A stretch of 64,000 bases of DNA from DATBJJ01 sp963750915 (GTDB lineage: Bacteria > Acidobacteriota > Vicinamibacteria > Vicinamibacterales > 2-12-FULL-66-21), in NCBI GenBank assembly GCA_963750915.1, contig CAVVSF010000012.1, positions 1-64,000 on the forward strand. Direction: 5' to 3'. Made by a program: the position numbers and the translations under genes. Positions 36,707-44,534 of this stretch are shown here, piece by piece (within the stretch, counting starts at the first letter, position 1; each line of letters begins with the position of its first letter). The notes under the pieces were generated by a model. That model was not told the origin of the DNA, searched no databases, and worked only from the letters and a program-made list of their open reading frames with translations.

Positions 36707-37741
36707 CTACGCCGACGCTGCCGCCGCCTCGGGCTCGCGCGTCATCCCCAGTTCGCGACGCACCTTCTCCTCGATCGCCTTGAACGTCGCGGGGTTGTCT
36801 TTCAGGAACTGCTTGACGTTCTCGCGCCCCTGACCCAGCCGGTCGCCGTTGAAGGCGAACCAGGTCCCGCTCTTGTCGACGATCTTGCGGTCGACCGCCA
36901 GGTCGAGCAGGTCGCCCTCCTTCGAGATGCCCTCGCCGTACATGACGTCGAACTCGGCCTCGCGGAACGGCGGCGCCACCTTGTTCTTGACCACCTTGAC
37001 GCGCGTCCGGCCGCCGACGACCGTGTCGCCATCCTTGATTGCGCCGATGCGCCGGATGTCGATGCGGACCGAGGAGTAGAACTTCAGCGCCCGCCCGCCC
37101 GTCGTCGTTTCCGGATTGCCGAACATGACGCCGATCTTCTCGCGCAGCTGGTTGATGAAAATGAGGCAGGTCTTCGACTTCGACACCGCGCCGGTCAGCT
37201 TGCGCAGCGCCTGCGACATCAGCCGCGCCTGCAGGCCCATCTGCGCCTCGCCCATCTCGCCTTCGATCTCGGCCCGCGGCACGAGCGCCGCCACCGAGTC
37301 GACGACGACGACGTCGACACCGTTGGAGCGAACCAGGACCTCGACGATTTCAAGCGCCTGCTCGCCGTTGTCCGGCTGCGACACCAGCAAGTTGTCGAGG
37401 TCGACGCCGAGCTTCTTCGCATACTGCGCGTCGAGCGCATGTTCGGCGTCGACGAAGGCCGCCATGCCGCCAAGCTTCTGCGCTTCGGCAATAATCTGGA
37501 GCGTCAGCGTGGTCTTGCCCGACGACTCCGGTCCGAAGATCTCGATGACGCGGCCGCGCGGGACGCCGCCGATGCCGAGAGCGTAGTCGAGGCTGACTGC
37601 GCCCGTAGAGATGGACGGGATCACGTTCACCGCGTCCTTGGCGCCGAGGCGCATGATCGAGCCCTTCCCAAACTGCTTTTCGATCTGCCCGACGGCCATC
37701 TCGATGGCTTTGAGGCGTTCGCGGTCGTTCTCTGGCGGCAT
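36707..37741 (-). CDS. recA: Recombinase A
   Basis: A complete 344-residue RecA: N-terminal helix (LKAIEMAVGQIEKQFGKGSIMRLG), Walker A GPESSGKTT, VDAEHALDAQYAKKLGVDLDNLLVSQPDNGEQALEI, Walker B VVVVDSVAALVPRAEIEGEMGEAQMGLQARLMSQALRKLTG (L1), L2 with NQLREKIGVMFGNPETTTGGRALKFYSSVR, KNKVAPPFREAEFDVMYGEGIS, and a short acidic-poor tail. It forms filaments on single-stranded DNA for homologous repair and triggers LexA self-cleavage in species with an SOS system. ATG at 37741. A clear promoter lies upstream. Tail-to-tail with ftsB. Confidence 0.98.
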   Translation of the reverse strand: MPPENDRERLKAIEMAVGQIEKQFGKGSIMRLGAKDAVNVIPSISTGAVSLDYALGIGGVPRGRVIEIFGPESSGKTTLTLQIIAEAQKLGGMAAFVDAEHALDAQYAKKLGVDLDNLLVSQPDNGEQALEIVEVLVRSNGVDVVVVDSVAALVPRAEIEGEMGEAQMGLQARLMSQALRKLTGAVSKSKTCLIFINQLREKIGVMFGNPETTTGGRALKFYSSVRIDIRRIGAIKDGDTVVGGRTRVKVVKNKVAPPFREAEFDVMYGEGISKEGDLLDLAVDRKIVDKSGTWFAFNGDRLGQGRENVKQFLKDNPATFKAIEEKVRRELGMTREPEAAAASA

Positions 37742-37797
37742 TCGGTCTCTCCTTCACGGTGTCAGCCGGCAAGGATTTGGCGGCTCACAAGAACGGC

Positions 37798-37827
37798 ATT
37801 CTAGAGGCGTGCCGGGGAGAAAGTCAA
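37798..37827 (-). promoter_or_regulatory. recA promoter
   Basis: On the minus strand TTGACT (37827-37822) and TAGAAT (37803-37798) are separated by 18 bases, a near-consensus sigma-70 promoter, 57 bases before the recA start. A palindrome TGTGCACA lies just upstream of the -35 (about 37836-37843) and is a candidate regulator site. Confidence 0.75.
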
Positions 37828-37991
37828 GCGAAAATGTGTGCACATCGTGTCAGTATCACATTTATAGACAACGGCTTACAGCTGACGCCGACTTTCGCCT
37901 CGGCGGCCGCCAGGCGACCGCCACGCAGCGATTGCGCGGCGCCGCCGTGCCGCGGGTCGCAGTTTTCGCGCGCCTTCCCCCCGGGCGTCCC

Positions 37992-38528
37992 GTGCCGTCA
38001 CCGGTAGGGCACATGATTGCCGGCGTCGCCGCCGGCTGGCTCGTCGCCGGGGCCCCTCTGCCGCGCGCGCGCTGGCGCGAGGCGGCATTCTTCGCCGCGG
38101 TCGCCGCGGCGCCGGATCTCGACCTCCTCGTCGGCGCGCACAGCGGCCCGACCCACAGCCTTGGCGCCGGCCTCATCGTCGCGGTCGTGGCCTATGCGGC
38201 CCACCGGCGCTGGAAGACGCCGCTGGCGTCGGTGCGCGCGGAGATGTTCGCGATCGCCTGCGCCGCCGCCTACATGTCGCACGTGCTGCTCGACTGGCTC
38301 TCCAGCGACACGACCGCGCCGATTGGCGTGATGGCGCTGTGGCCGGCCAGCCGCCTCCACTACGAATCCGACCTGCACCTGTTCATGGCGATCTCCCGCC
38401 GGTATCATCAGGGCTGGACCTTCATTCGACAGAACGGCATCGCCTTCGCCAGGGAACTGCTCATTCTCGTGCCGCCGCTCTGGCTGGTGATTGCGTGCAG
38501 GCGGCGATCGGAAGGAAGGGCGGCGTGA
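37992..38528 (+). CDS. YdjM-like inner-membrane metal-dependent hydrolase (DUF457)
   Basis: The GTG at 37992 gives VPSPVGHMIAGVAAGWLVAG, the normal beginning of this family (MPSPVGHALAGL); ATG 38013 would cut it short. The 178-residue protein has several membrane helices and conserved His/Asp residues: the DLDLLVGAHSGPTHSLGAG segment (D-x-D, H, T-H-S), SHVLLDWLSSDTTAPIG and ALWPASRLHY. These match LexA-regulated YdjM/DUF457 putative phospholipase-like hydrolases. It is divergent from recA, which is notable because the E. coli relative is SOS-linked. Stop overlaps the next gene by four bases. Confidence 0.85.
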   Translation: MPSPVGHMIAGVAAGWLVAGAPLPRARWREAAFFAAVAAAPDLDLLVGAHSGPTHSLGAGLIVAVVAYAAHRRWKTPLASVRAEMFAIACAAAYMSHVLLDWLSSDTTAPIGVMALWPASRLHYESDLHLFMAISRRYHQGWTFIRQNGIAFARELLILVPPLWLVIACRRRSEGRAA

Positions 38529-39616
38529 GCCCAGGGTCACAGGTTGCCAGGCAGCTGACCGCGGCGGTGGCGATGGCGATCTGCGTCTCGGCGCCGGCGG
38601 CGGCCCGGGGCCTCCAGCCGACACCGTCGACCGTCGCCGTGCCGGACATTCACGACAGTTGTCTCGCACGATATCTCGCAGGCGACGTCGACGCCGCGAT
38701 CCGCGAGTTCGACGCGCTGTTCGAGCCGGTGGACGGCGCGCGCGAGATGCGCGACTCGATTGCGGCGCTGCGGAACGACAAGAAGCTTGTCGCGCTTCAG
38801 CGTCTGCTCATGCTGCACACCGAGTCGCTCATCTCGCTCTGGCTGCGCGACGAATCGGTCCGTTTCAGGCTGCCCCCCGCCCGGGCCGCGATCCTGATTC
38901 AGGTCTACAACGCCGTCCGTTCGTTCGACGATCAATCGGAGTTCCTGCGCCGCTGGTATCTCCTGTGGGAGAGCTTCCGCCAGCTGAACGCGCACGAGGC
39001 GGTTCCGAGCGCGCTCGATTTCCTGAGCGACGCGCAGGATGCGTTTCCGCGGAATTCCGAAGTGCAGCTCGCCGCCGGCTCGCGCCACGAGATGCTCTGG
39101 TGGGGATCGTTCAACAACGCTCACCGCGATCCGCGCGGCGAACCCGGCAGCGTCAGGTCGCTGGTCCTGGCGAGAGACGCCTACCGGCGCAGCCTCAAAG
39201 CCAACGAGAACGAGGTCGAATCCCGGCTCCGGCTGGCGCGCGTGCTGCTGCAGCTTGGCGATCTCGACGAGGCCGATCGCGAGCTGGCGCAGATCCGCGG
39301 CGCGAAGTACGGCAACATCTTTCAATACCTGGCGCTGCTGTTCGAGGGCGACCTTCGCGAGCGGCAGCAGGACACGGCCGCCGCGGCCCGCGCCTACGAC
39401 GCGGCGATTCCGCTGGTGAAGTTTCCGCACGCGGCCCGCATCGCGCGCGCCCAGCTGGCCTACCGCACCGGCGAGCGGCGGGCCGCAATCGACACCATCT
39501 TGCCGGCCGTGAGCGGCAAGATGGAGCAGAACGATCCGTTCTGGGTCTACCTCCGCGGCCAGACATGGCGCTACGAGGCCTACCTCGCGGCGGCGCGCAA
39601 GGCGGTGGCGAAGTGA
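38525..39616 (+). CDS. Exported TPR-like protein of unknown function
   Basis: GTG at 38525 overlaps the previous stop and is followed by a signal peptide (QLTAAVAMAICVSAPAAARG). The 363-residue protein is almost entirely helical with TPR-like repeats in the second half: RDAYRRSLKANENEVESRLRLARVLLQLGDLDEADRELAQI, FQYLALLFEGDLRERQQDTAAAARAYDAAIPLVKFPHAARIARAQLAYRTGERRAAIDTI. It probably acts as a periplasmic scaffold. The stop overlaps the start of a VWA-domain gene, and such TPR/VWFA pairs recur in Acidobacteria, which suggests that the two proteins work together. Confidence 0.85.
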   Translation: MSPGSQVARQLTAAVAMAICVSAPAAARGLQPTPSTVAVPDIHDSCLARYLAGDVDAAIREFDALFEPVDGAREMRDSIAALRNDKKLVALQRLLMLHTESLISLWLRDESVRFRLPPARAAILIQVYNAVRSFDDQSEFLRRWYLLWESFRQLNAHEAVPSALDFLSDAQDAFPRNSEVQLAAGSRHEMLWWGSFNNAHRDPRGEPGSVRSLVLARDAYRRSLKANENEVESRLRLARVLLQLGDLDEADRELAQIRGAKYGNIFQYLALLFEGDLRERQQDTAAAARAYDAAIPLVKFPHAARIARAQLAYRTGERRAAIDTILPAVSGKMEQNDPFWVYLRGQTWRYEAYLAAARKAVAK

Positions 39617-40545
39617 CATCGCGCCGCTGGCTCGCGTCCCTCCAGTTCGTCGTCCTCCTCGCGGCGAGCGTCGCCGCGACGGCGACGCTCGTGGCTCAGC
39701 GTTTCAAAGCGGGTATCTCGGTGGTCCGCGTTGACGCCCTGGTCACGACCGACGGCGGCCGGCCGGTGACCGGCCTCACCGCCGCGAACTTCGAGCTGCG
39801 CGACAACGGGATCCCGCAGCGCATCATCGACATCACCCAGGAAACGCTGCCGCTCAACCTGTTCACGCTGCTCGATCTCAGCGGCAGCGTCCAGGGCGCG
39901 CCGCTCGAGCAGCTCAAGGAGGGCGTTACCGCCCTGGTCGACGCGCTCGGGCCGGAGGACCGCGCCGCGCTCCTGACCTTTGCCAGCCGCGTCGAGCTTC
40001 AATCGGATCTGACCGGCGACCGCGATCGCCTGCGGCAGCTGGTGCGGGCGATGAAGGCGGCCGGCAGCAGCTCCGTCTTCGACGCCGTATTCGCGGGCCT
40101 GTCGCTGCGCGAGAGCGACGACAACCGGGCGCTGCTCATCTTGTTCACCGACGGCAAGGACACGTCGAGCTGGATCCCGGCGCGGAAGGTCATCGACATC
40201 GCCCGCCGCACCGACGTCGTCATCTACCCGGTGACGATCCGGATGATTGTCGGACCGGTGATGATGTACGGCCGCCCGGTTCGTGCCGTGGACGCCATGA
40301 GGCAGGAGCCCTCGCACCGCTTTCTCGACACCCTGGCGGACGACACCGGCGGCCGCCTCGTCTACGCCGGCAGCGAGGCAGCACTGCGCAAGACGTTTCT
40401 CGACGTCCTCGCCGAGTTCCGCCAGCGCTACGTGCTGGTCTACGAACCAGCCGGCGTGCCGGGCAGCGGCTGGCACACGATTGATGTGAAGCTGCGGGGT
40501 CGTTCCGGGGAGGTGCGTGCGCGCCGCGGCTATTTCGCGCGTTGA
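39613..40545 (+). CDS. Exported VWFA-related domain protein
   Basis: GTG 39613 overlaps the TPR gene stop (GTGA). A signal segment (WLASLQFVVLLAASVAATATLVAQ) precedes the VWFA-related domain typical of Acidobacteria (TIGR03436-like): RVDALVTTDGGRPVTGLTAANFELRDNGIPQRI, MIDAS motif LLDLSGSV (D-x-S-x-S), EDRAALLTFASRVELQSDLTGDRDRLRQLVRAM, SSVFDAVFAGL (MIDAS Thr site replaced by Ser/Asp), LILFTDGKDTSS, and a closing EFRQRYVLVYEPAG beta-sandwich. Such proteins bind partners through metal coordination. 310 residues. Confidence 0.92.
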   Translation: MTSRRWLASLQFVVLLAASVAATATLVAQRFKAGISVVRVDALVTTDGGRPVTGLTAANFELRDNGIPQRIIDITQETLPLNLFTLLDLSGSVQGAPLEQLKEGVTALVDALGPEDRAALLTFASRVELQSDLTGDRDRLRQLVRAMKAAGSSSVFDAVFAGLSLRESDDNRALLILFTDGKDTSSWIPARKVIDIARRTDVVIYPVTIRMIVGPVMMYGRPVRAVDAMRQEPSHRFLDTLADDTGGRLVYAGSEAALRKTFLDVLAEFRQRYVLVYEPAGVPGSGWHTIDVKLRGRSGEVRARRGYFAR

Positions 40546-40548
40546 GCC

Positions 40549-40929
40549 TCAGGCGCCGCGCAGCAGCCAGAAGACCATCGCCGTCATGCCGAGGGGCACG
40601 GCGGCCATCACGAATCCAGCTACCGCCATCATCCAGCCGAGCAGGCGCGCGGATCCGCGGTCACGGCTTGGCTCGAGCGCCTGGCTCGCGGCGGCCACGA
40701 GCTGCAAGCCCTGGCGCATCAGGACGGCTCCCGCGGCCACGGCGATCGCGACGATGACCAGCAGCGCCGGCAGCGCCCGCGAGCGGAAGAGGGCGATGGC
40801 GCCATCCCGGTCGGTTTCCGCCAGCGCGACGAGCGTTTCAAGGTAGCGCGACAGCCACCACACCCCGACGGTCCCCGCGACGGCGGCGATGGTCCACGCG
40901 GAGAGCGCGATGCGGTTGCCGCCGGTCAA
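40549..40929 (-). CDS. Small membrane protein of unknown function
   Basis: A TTG at 40929 overlaps the stop of the upstream dehydrogenase gene (TTGA) and opens a 126-residue frame with three hydrophobic helices: ALSAWTIAAVAGTVGVWWLSRYL, ALPALLVIVAIAVAAGAVLM and LLGWMMAVAGFVMAAVPLGMTAMVFWLL. An amphipathic segment (ETLVALAETDRDGAIALFRSR) separates the first two. No family recognised. The start is not secure, but the overlap and the membrane-protein character support translation. Confidence 0.55.
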   Translation of the reverse strand: MTGGNRIALSAWTIAAVAGTVGVWWLSRYLETLVALAETDRDGAIALFRSRALPALLVIVAIAVAAGAVLMRQGLQLVAAASQALEPSRDRGSARLLGWMMAVAGFVMAAVPLGMTAMVFWLLRGA

Positions 40930-41780
40930 TACTTGTAGAAGCCCTGGCCGGACTTGCGGCCAAGGTGTCCGGCCGCGACCATCCGCCGCAGCAGCGGGCA
41001 GGCGCGGTACTTGGGATCGCCGAGGCCCTCGTGCAGGACCTTCATGATCGCCAGGCAGACGTCGAGCCCGATGAAGTCCGCCAGCGTCAGCGGCCCCATC
41101 GGATGATTCATGCCGAGCTTCATCACGGTATCGATCGACTCGGGCGTGCCCACGCCCTCCATCAGCGCGAAGATCGCCTCGTTGATCATCGGCATCAGGA
41201 TGCGGTTGGCGATGAACCCCGGGTAGTCGGACGCCTCGACCGCCGTCTTGCCGAGGCGCATACACAGGTCGGTCGCGGCGAGCATCGAGTCGGCCGACGT
41301 CGCCTGGCCGCGGATCAGCTCGACCAGCGCCATCAGCGGCACCGGATTCATGAAGTGCATGCCGAGCACGCGGTCCGGCCGGGTCGTCGCCGCGCCGAGC
41401 ACGGTGATCGAGATCGACGACGTGTTGGAGGCGAGGATGACCTCCGGCCGCGTCACTTGATCCAGTCGCGCGAAGAGTGCGCGCTTGGCTTCGCTGTCCT
41501 CGAAAATCGCCTCGACGACGTAATCGGCGTCCGACAGCGCGTCGACGCTGGTGCCGGCGCTCAGGCGACCGAGCGCCTGGTCCCGCTGCTCGGCCGTCAG
41601 CCGCCCCTTCTCGACCAGCTTGGCAAGGCTTTTGTCGATCGTCGACCGCGCCCGGTCGATCGCCCCGGCGGCGGCGTCGACGATGCGGACGTCGCACCCT
41701 GCTTGTGCGAAGACCTGGGCGATGCCGCTGCCCATCGTGCCGGCGCCGACGACGCCAATTCGCCTGATCTGAACGGCCAT
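40926..41780 (-). CDS. 3-Hydroxybutyryl-CoA dehydrogenase
   Basis: A 284-residue enzyme with N-terminal NAD-binding Rossmann fold (IRRIGVVGAGTMGSGIAQVFAQAG), the E-A-I-F-E-D segment, ILASNTSSISITVLGAATTRPDRVLGMHFMNPVPLM with the catalytic His, and the C-terminal helical domain (DYPGFIANRILMPMINEAIFALMEGVGTPESIDTVMKLGMNHPMGPLTLADFIGLDVCLAIMKVLHEGLGDPKYRACPLLRRMVAAGHLGRKSGQGFY). It interconverts acetoacetyl-CoA and 3-hydroxybutyryl-CoA. The thiolase gene lies directly upstream on the same strand, giving a two-step C4-CoA module for butyrate, polyhydroxybutyrate or fatty-acid metabolism. Confidence 0.95.
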   Translation of the reverse strand: MAVQIRRIGVVGAGTMGSGIAQVFAQAGCDVRIVDAAAGAIDRARSTIDKSLAKLVEKGRLTAEQRDQALGRLSAGTSVDALSDADYVVEAIFEDSEAKRALFARLDQVTRPEVILASNTSSISITVLGAATTRPDRVLGMHFMNPVPLMALVELIRGQATSADSMLAATDLCMRLGKTAVEASDYPGFIANRILMPMINEAIFALMEGVGTPESIDTVMKLGMNHPMGPLTLADFIGLDVCLAIMKVLHEGLGDPKYRACPLLRRMVAAGHLGRKSGQGFYKY

Positions 41781-41811
41781 GAAGGTCAGTGTCCTCGTTT
41801 ATTACGGGGGA

Positions 41812-42999
41812 TTACGCGCGCTCGATGGCGAGCGCGACGCCGTTGCCGCCGCCGAGGCAGAGCGCCGCGACTCCGCGCCGGCCACCCCGACGCGCCAGCG
41901 CGTAGAGCAGCGTCGTCAGCACGCGCGCGCCGCTCGCACCGATCGCGTGCCCGAGCGCGACGGCGCCGCCGTGCACGTTCACCTTCGCCGGGTCGAGCCC
42001 GAGCTCGCGTGTGACCGCGACGGCCTGGACCGAAAAGGCCTCGTTGATCTCGAAGAGGTCGACGTCTTCGAGCTTCCAGTCGATTTTGGCCGCGAGCTTC
42101 CGCACCGCTTCGACCGGCGTCATCATCACGAGCTTCGGCGGCAACCCGCTCGTCGCCTGGCCGACGATCCTCGCCATTGGCATCAAGCCGAGGGCGCGGG
42201 CCTTCTCGCCGGCCATCACGACCAGGGCGGCGGCGGCGTCGTTCACGCCCGGGGCGTTGCCAGCCGTCACCGTGCCGTCTTTCTTGAACGCGGGCTTCAG
42301 ACCGCCGAGGGCCTCGGCGGTGGTGTCCTCACGGATCGGCTCGTCGCGATCGACGACGATCGGATTGCCTTTGCGCTGCGGAATCGAGATCGTCAGGATC
42401 TCGTCCTTGAACCAGCCCTCGCGAGTGGCGTTGGCCGCCTTGCGGTGGCTCTCGGCGGCGTAGCGATCCTGCTCCTCGCGGGCGACCGAGTATTTCTCCG
42501 CCACGACTTCGCCCGAGATGCCCATGTGACAATTCTCGAACGAGCACCACAGGCCGTCGTTGATCAGGCTGTCGACGACCTTGCCGTCGCCCATCCGGAG
42601 GCCCTCACGCACGCGTGGCAGAAGATAGGGGGCGCTGCTCATCGACTCCATGCCGCCGGCAACGGCGATGTCGATGTCGCCGGTGGCGATGCCCTGCGCC
42701 GCCAGCATCACAGCCTTCAGACCCGACCCGCAGACCTTGTTGATCGTCAGCGCCGCGACGTGGTCGGCGAGGCCGGCGCCGAGCGCCGCCTGCCGGGCCG
42801 GGTTCTGTCCCGCGCCGGCCTGGATGACGTGGCCCATGATGCACTCGTCGACCGCGGCCGGGTCGATCCCGGCGCGGCGGACCGCCTCGCGCACGGCCAT
42901 CGCCCCGAGCTGCGTCGCGGTGAAGTCCTTGAGCGCGCCGAGGAACTTGCCCGTCGGCGTCCGCGCCGCTGAAATGATGACGCTTTCTCTGTTGGCCAT
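41812..42999 (-). CDS. Acetyl-CoA acetyltransferase (thiolase)
   Basis: A complete 395-residue thiolase: RESVIISAARTPTGKFLGALKDF, the nucleophile Cys in ALTINKVCGSGLKAVMLAAQ, AGGMESMSSAPYLLP, FEINEAFSVQAVAVTRELGLDPAKVNVHGGAVALGHAIGASGARVLTTLLYAL with the His, and the second active-site Cys in GVAALCLGGGNGVALAIE. It condenses two acetyl-CoA to acetoacetyl-CoA or runs in the thiolytic direction. Followed 31 bases later by the 3-hydroxybutyryl-CoA dehydrogenase. Thirteen bases upstream ends a DUF721/DciA-like gene. Confidence 0.96.
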   Translation of the reverse strand: MANRESVIISAARTPTGKFLGALKDFTATQLGAMAVREAVRRAGIDPAAVDECIMGHVIQAGAGQNPARQAALGAGLADHVAALTINKVCGSGLKAVMLAAQGIATGDIDIAVAGGMESMSSAPYLLPRVREGLRMGDGKVVDSLINDGLWCSFENCHMGISGEVVAEKYSVAREEQDRYAAESHRKAANATREGWFKDEILTISIPQRKGNPIVVDRDEPIREDTTAEALGGLKPAFKKDGTVTAGNAPGVNDAAAALVVMAGEKARALGLMPMARIVGQATSGLPPKLVMMTPVEAVRKLAAKIDWKLEDVDLFEINEAFSVQAVAVTRELGLDPAKVNVHGGAVALGHAIGASGARVLTTLLYALARRGGRRGVAALCLGGGNGVALAIERA

Positions 43000-43011
43000 A
43001 TCGAACTCAGG

Positions 43012-43380
43012 TCAGTCCTGGCGCCGGCGCGGAATTCCACCGTCAGCCGGGCCCGTGGGTAGGTCTTCCGCGCGCTCGAACTTCGAGGTCTTCTGACGCG
43101 ACGCCGGGCGCTCGACGCGAATCGAGCGCACCGCATCGGCGCCGAGCAGGTTCTGAAGACGCGCCAGCACGACGTCGCGCGCGCGCGCCACTTCGGATCC
43201 CCAACGAGCGTCGGTGGCGCGGACCGTCAGCACGGCACCGTCGAGGCTGACCGTCGTCGATCGCGCCAGTGCCGGACCGACGGCGACCTGCCACGCGAAG
43301 TTCGTCCGCGCCGGCGAGGATGGCTGCCGGCGAACGACCTCGGCGAGCACGGTGCCGCTGAAACGTTGGATTGGAAGCAT
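43012..43380 (-). CDS. DUF721/DciA-like protein
   Basis: From ATG 43380 a 122-residue protein reads MLPIQRFSGTVLAEVVRRQ, FAWQVAVGPALARSTTVSLDGAVLTVRATDARWGSEVARARDVVLARLQNLLGADAVRSIRVERP. The W-x-x-x-V-G-x-x-x-A-x-x-(S/T), VRA-x-D-x-x-W and helix-strand end are those of DUF721/DciA, proteins that help load replicative helicase DnaB in bacteria lacking DnaC. A charged, disordered C-terminal tail follows. A longer upstream extension of the frame exists but contains the intergenic repeat region and is unlikely to be translated. Confidence 0.8.
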   Translation of the reverse strand: MLPIQRFSGTVLAEVVRRQPSSPARTNFAWQVAVGPALARSTTVSLDGAVLTVRATDARWGSEVARARDVVLARLQNLLGADAVRSIRVERPASRQKTSKFERAEDLPTGPADGGIPRRRQD

Positions 43381-43436
43381 CGCGTCTGCCGTACTCTTTG
43401 ATCTTAGCCCATCGCCCTCCGTTCCTCCGTCCCCGC

Positions 43437-43469
43437 GCTGAGAGCTGACAGCTGACAGCTGACAGCTAC
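43437..43469. repeat. GCTGACA tandem repeats before maf
   Basis: GAGAGCTGACAGCTGACAGC continues to ...AGCT, giving three to four copies of AGCTGAC. AGCT is self-complementary, so the copies can pair in several registers. The array ends 9 bases before the maf start codon. Confidence 0.7.
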
Positions 43470-43477
43470 AATCGTCC

Positions 43478-44053
43478 ATGCTCCTCCTCGCGTCTGCCTC
43501 GCCTCGCCGCGCCGAACTGCTGACGACCGCGGGGTTCACATTCGACGTGCGTCCGGCGGACGTCGACGAAACCTGTTTCGACGGCGAGCCGGCGCGCGAC
43601 TATGCGTTGCGCGTCGCGCGCGCGAAAGCCTCGCGCATCGCCGGCGGCGCCGGGGCGGGCGACGTCATCCTTGCCGCCGACACCGTCGTGGTTGCCGACG
43701 CCCGCATCCTGGGCAAGCCGGTCGACGCCGCGGACGCGGCCGCGATGCTGCGGACGCTGTCCGGCCGCCACCACGAAGTGCTGACCGCCGTCGTGCTCGT
43801 TGCCGGCGGGCAGACACGCGAAACGGTCGTCAGTACAACCGTGTGGTTCCACGACCTCAGCGCGGAAGAGGTCGCTTGGTACGTGGGCAGCGGGGAGCCG
43901 ATGGGGAAGGCGGGCGCCTACGGTATCCAGGGGCTGGCGGCGCGGTTTGTCGAGCGCATCGACGGATCGTGGTCGAACGTCGTCGGGCTTCCAATCTCGA
44001 CCGTTTACGGTATGCTGCGCCAGACGGGGATTCCTGCCGGCGTCGGTGATTGA
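43478..44053 (+). CDS. maf: Maf-family nucleotide pyrophosphatase
   Basis: The 191-residue protein has the Maf signature: LLLASASPRRAELLTTAGFTFDVRPADVDE, VILAADTVVVADARILGKPVDAADAAAMLRTLSGRHHEVLTAVVL, FHDLSAEEVAWYVGSGEPMGKAGAYGIQGLAARFVERIDGSWSNVVGLPISTVYGML. Maf proteins hydrolyse non-canonical or canonical nucleoside triphosphates (dTTP/UTP subgroup has the GAYGIQG type motif present here). The ccm operon starts 58 bases downstream on the same strand, so maf may be its first gene. Confidence 0.95.
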   Translation: MLLLASASPRRAELLTTAGFTFDVRPADVDETCFDGEPARDYALRVARAKASRIAGGAGAGDVILAADTVVVADARILGKPVDAADAAAMLRTLSGRHHEVLTAVVLVAGGQTRETVVSTTVWFHDLSAEEVAWYVGSGEPMGKAGAYGIQGLAARFVERIDGSWSNVVGLPISTVYGMLRQTGIPAGVGD

Positions 44054-44111
44054 CCCCGTGCTTCCGGACGACGTATTCTGAAGCCAGTTTCCTGATCTCA
44101 CAGGCTGAACC

Positions 44112-44531
44112 ATGACCGCAAAGAGTCTCAAGATTGCTGCGACCGCGACCGTGTTCGTCGCGGCGCTGTCGGGATTGCTGTATACGACCTTGAGCGAGGG
44201 CACCGAGTACTTCATGGGTGTCGACGAGGTGATGGCGCAGCCCGAGACGTGGCAGGGCAAGCGCCTCAACCTGCACGGCTACGTGGTGGAGAAGTCGATC
44301 CTGCGGAAACCGGACTCGCTCGACTATCGCTTCCACGTCCAGAACAACGGCAAGATCGTCCAGGTGAATTACACGGGCGTCGTGCCGGACACTTTCAAGG
44401 ATGGTTCCGAGGTCGTGCTCAAGGGCCGCTTGAGCCCGCATGGCTTCGTGGTCGAACCGAATGGCGTCGTCGCCAAGTGCCCGTCCAAGTACGAAGAGCA
44501 GAAACTCGCTCCACGCGTCTCTGGCACGTAA
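44112..44531 (+). CDS. ccmE: Haem chaperone CcmE, CxxxY variant
   Basis: The 139-residue protein has an N-terminal membrane anchor (IAATATVFVAALSGLLYTTLSEG) and the CcmE beta-barrel: YFMGVDEVMAQPETWQGKRLNLHGYVVEKSILRKPDSLDYRFHVQNNGKIVQVNYTGVVPDTFKDGSEVVLKGRLSPHGFVVEPNGVVAKCPSKYEEQ. Classical CcmE has V-L-A-K-H-D-E-x-Y with His as covalent haem ligand; here the motif is A-K-C123-P-S-K-Y127, the known CxxxY form of archaea and some sulfate reducers. It carries haem in the periplasm to the CcmF/H ligation complex, encoded four bases downstream. Confidence 0.95.
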   Translation: MTAKSLKIAATATVFVAALSGLLYTTLSEGTEYFMGVDEVMAQPETWQGKRLNLHGYVVEKSILRKPDSLDYRFHVQNNGKIVQVNYTGVVPDTFKDGSEVVLKGRLSPHGFVVEPNGVVAKCPSKYEEQKLAPRVSGT

Positions 44532-44534
44532 GCC

